Under the pieces are notes generated by a model that saw only the letters and a program-made list of their open reading frames with translations, made no database searches and had not been told where the DNA came from. Made by a program: the position numbers and the translations under genes. Of a stretch of DNA of 6,937 bases, positions 6,442 to 6,937 are shown in pieces. Source of the stretch: Clostridia bacterium (GTDB lineage: Bacteria > Bacillota > Clostridia > TANB77 > UBA1234). The stretch covers positions 1-6,937 of the forward strand of contig CAAEBC010000064.1 of the NCBI GenBank assembly GCA_900753975.1, in the 5' to 3' direction. Every line of letters begins with the position of its first letter. The stretch's first letter is position 1.

Positions 6442-6503
6442 GTTACAGAAATATTACACGTTTTGTAACATTAATGTAATGAAATATTAACTTAAATTTA
6501 ACA
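6442..6503 (+). promoter_or_regulatory. Helically phased array of TTACA/TAACA half-sites (operator-like)
   Basis: Half-sites start at exact 11-bp intervals: GTTACA (6442), ATTACA (6453), TGTAAC (6464) and TGTAAT (6475). The third and fourth are reverse complements of the first and second. TTAACT (6487) and TTAACA (6498) continue the 11-bp register relative to GTAACA (6465). The spacing of one helical turn places all sites on one DNA face, as in operators of OmpR/PhoB-family response regulators. The Bacillus PhoP box, TTAACA-like hexamers spaced by about 5 bp, is a close parallel. The array ends 114 bp upstream of the -35 of the next gene, which is far for classic activation. The identity of the regulator is inference. 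Confidence 0.5.
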
Positions 6504-6528
6504 ATGCACATTTTGTTAGAAAATGTTG

Positions 6529-6540
6529 AAAACATGTTTT
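6529..6540. promoter_or_regulatory. Perfect 12-bp palindrome AAAACATGTTTT
   Basis: AAAACATGTTTT is fully self-complementary, and its centre lies 31 bp downstream of the phased array. It may be an additional regulator site, but a palindrome of this composition is not rare in AT-rich DNA. Confidence 0.25.
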
Positions 6541-6589
6541 GTATTTCCGTAAGTTTGTTAATAGATATTCACACCAAAATTTCCTACTT

Positions 6590-6627
6590 ATCTTATATAT
6601 ATGCGCGAGTACGCGTATAGACAAGAT
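6590..6627. promoter_or_regulatory. Inverted repeat covering the -35 box of the last gene
   Basis: TATGCGCG (6600-6607), loop AGTA and CGCGTATA (6612-6619) form an 8-bp stem with one G-T wobble. After a small internal loop, ATCTT (6590-6594) pairs with AAGAT (6623-6627). The GC-rich core stands out sharply from the AT-rich surroundings. Its right arm runs into the promoter's -35 hexamer (6618-6623). Because it lies upstream of the predicted start of transcription, it more likely acts as a DNA operator for a dimeric repressor than as an RNA hairpin. Confidence 0.5.
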
Positions 6628-6646
6628 GTTTTAAAGTGGCTATAAT
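6618..6646 (+). promoter_or_regulatory. Sigma-A-type promoter of the last membrane-protein gene
   Basis: TAGACA (6618-6623), a 17-bp spacer and a perfect TATAAT (6641-6646) predict a start near 6653 and a leader of about 53 nt. The -35 hexamer, spacer length and -10 hexamer are identical to those of the promoter at 5663-5691. Confidence 0.75.
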
Positions 6647-6690
6647 TTGAAGTGTTATTGAGGTTTATGCCAAATAACAAAACAATTTTT

Positions 6691-6697
6691 GGGAGGA
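6691..6697 (+). promoter_or_regulatory. Ribosome binding site for the last gene
   Basis: GGGAGGA (6691-6697) lies 8 nt before ATG 6706. An in-frame ATG at 6667 would add 13 codons, but it has only GAGG at 3-nt spacing, so 6706 is the better start. Confidence 0.85.
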
Positions 6698-6705
6698 ATA
6701 ACTTT

Positions 6706-6937
6706 ATGAAAAAACTAAACAAAAACTTTCTTATAGGAGCAATAGTTATTTTAATAATGGGAGTTGGTGTTTTACTTTTTGGAATTTATGAGGCACGAAA
6801 AAATAAAAATACATATAATCCAAACACACCAAATGTGAATGGTTCTGGAGAGACGGAGTACAAAGTTAATATAGATGCCAAAGATTGTTTATCGAAAGAA
6901 GAAGCAGATAAATTAATGGAGTGGGGAGCATATAAGG
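6706..6937 (+). CDS. Single-pass membrane-anchored protein, N-terminal part (cut by window end)
   Basis: The frame is open from ATG 6706 to the window edge, giving 77 codons without a stop. It starts MKKLNKNFLIGAIVILIMGVG. Two basic clusters flank a hydrophobic segment at about 8-28, then RKNKN and an Asn/Pro/Gly-rich spacer (NPNTPNVNGSGE, about 38-49). A hydrophilic start of a domain follows (VNIDAKDCLSKEEADKLMEWG). The topology is a short cytoplasmic tail, one membrane anchor and an external domain. No lipobox cysteine or Ala-x-Ala signal-peptidase site is evident, so it is probably an uncleaved anchor. The promoter, operator-like repeats and ribosome binding site upstream support expression as a separate unit. 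I do not recognise the family from this N-terminal part. Confidence 0.8.
   Translation, partial: MKKLNKNFLIGAIVILIMGVGVLLFGIYEARKNKNTYNPNTPNVNGSGETEYKVNIDAKDCLSKEEADKLMEWGAYK

Larger units (their letters stand above)
6415..6553. repeat. Segment bounded by 12-bp inverted repeats
   Basis: CTTACGGAGATA (6415-6426) and TATTTCCGTAAG (6542-6553) are reverse complements over 11 of 12 bases. They bound a 139-bp segment that contains the phased motif array and the AAAACATGTTTT palindrome. The left arm overlaps the outer arm of the REP-like element. This could be a mobile-element edge or the stem of a large structure, or it may be coincidental. Confidence 0.3.

Noticed and set aside
6667..6705. Earlier in-frame ATG for the last gene
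   Set aside because: It has only GAGG at 3-nt spacing, whereas ATG 6706 has GGGAGGA at 8 nt. The extra 13 residues would add a polar tail without a clear purpose.
6279..6705. CRISPR array or RNA gene in the long non-coding stretch
   Set aside because: The repeats present are only 6-14 bp with 11-bp or 33-bp periods, unlike CRISPR repeats and spacers, and no tRNA-like cloverleaf or rRNA segment was seen.

Overview
The window is AT-rich, uses TAA and TAG stops with strong AGGAGG-type ribosome binding sites, and reads as a fragment of a Firmicutes (most likely Clostridia) chromosome. This placement rests on gene content (an acpS end, a metG–tatD neighbourhood) and on the 'KGISMITLVITII'-type prepilin leader, which I associate with gut Clostridia. 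It was not tested by any search.

Layout. (1) 2-124: the 3' end of acpS (holo-ACP synthase), followed after 27 bp by metG (152-2167), a 671-aa methionyl-tRNA synthetase with a zinc-knuckle region and a C-terminal tRNA-binding domain. A long-stem terminator (2226-2267) separates metG from the next gene, which is convergent. (2) 2278-3231, minus strand: a CaCA-family sodium/calcium exchanger with two alpha repeats. (3) 3336-4097: tatD, a metal-dependent DNase divergent from the exchanger. metG and tatD are commonly adjacent in Firmicutes, so the oppositely oriented exchanger looks like an interruption of that pair. (4) 4115-6278: two surface-directed genes, each with its own good sigma-A-type promoter. 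The first is a 490-aa prepilin-like protein with a run of CxxC zinc-ribbon-like repeats. The second is a 183-aa single-pass membrane protein with an FxLYD-like extracytoplasmic domain and a TTG start. (5) 6279-6705: a 427-bp non-coding stretch rich in structure. It holds a terminator, a REP/MITE-like repeat, a roughly 60-bp array of TTACA/TAACA motifs at 11-bp spacing, a palindrome, and a promoter whose -35 box lies in a hairpin arm. (6) 6706-end: the start of another single-pass membrane protein, cut by the window edge.

The first half is housekeeping (lipid cofactor transfer, translation, ion homeostasis, DNA/RNA turnover). The second half is a set of three successive, separately promoted, membrane-anchored proteins facing the outside. 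I do not recognise these three as a known system. The most unusual signals are the Cys-rich prepilin-like protein and the helically phased motif array upstream of the last gene.
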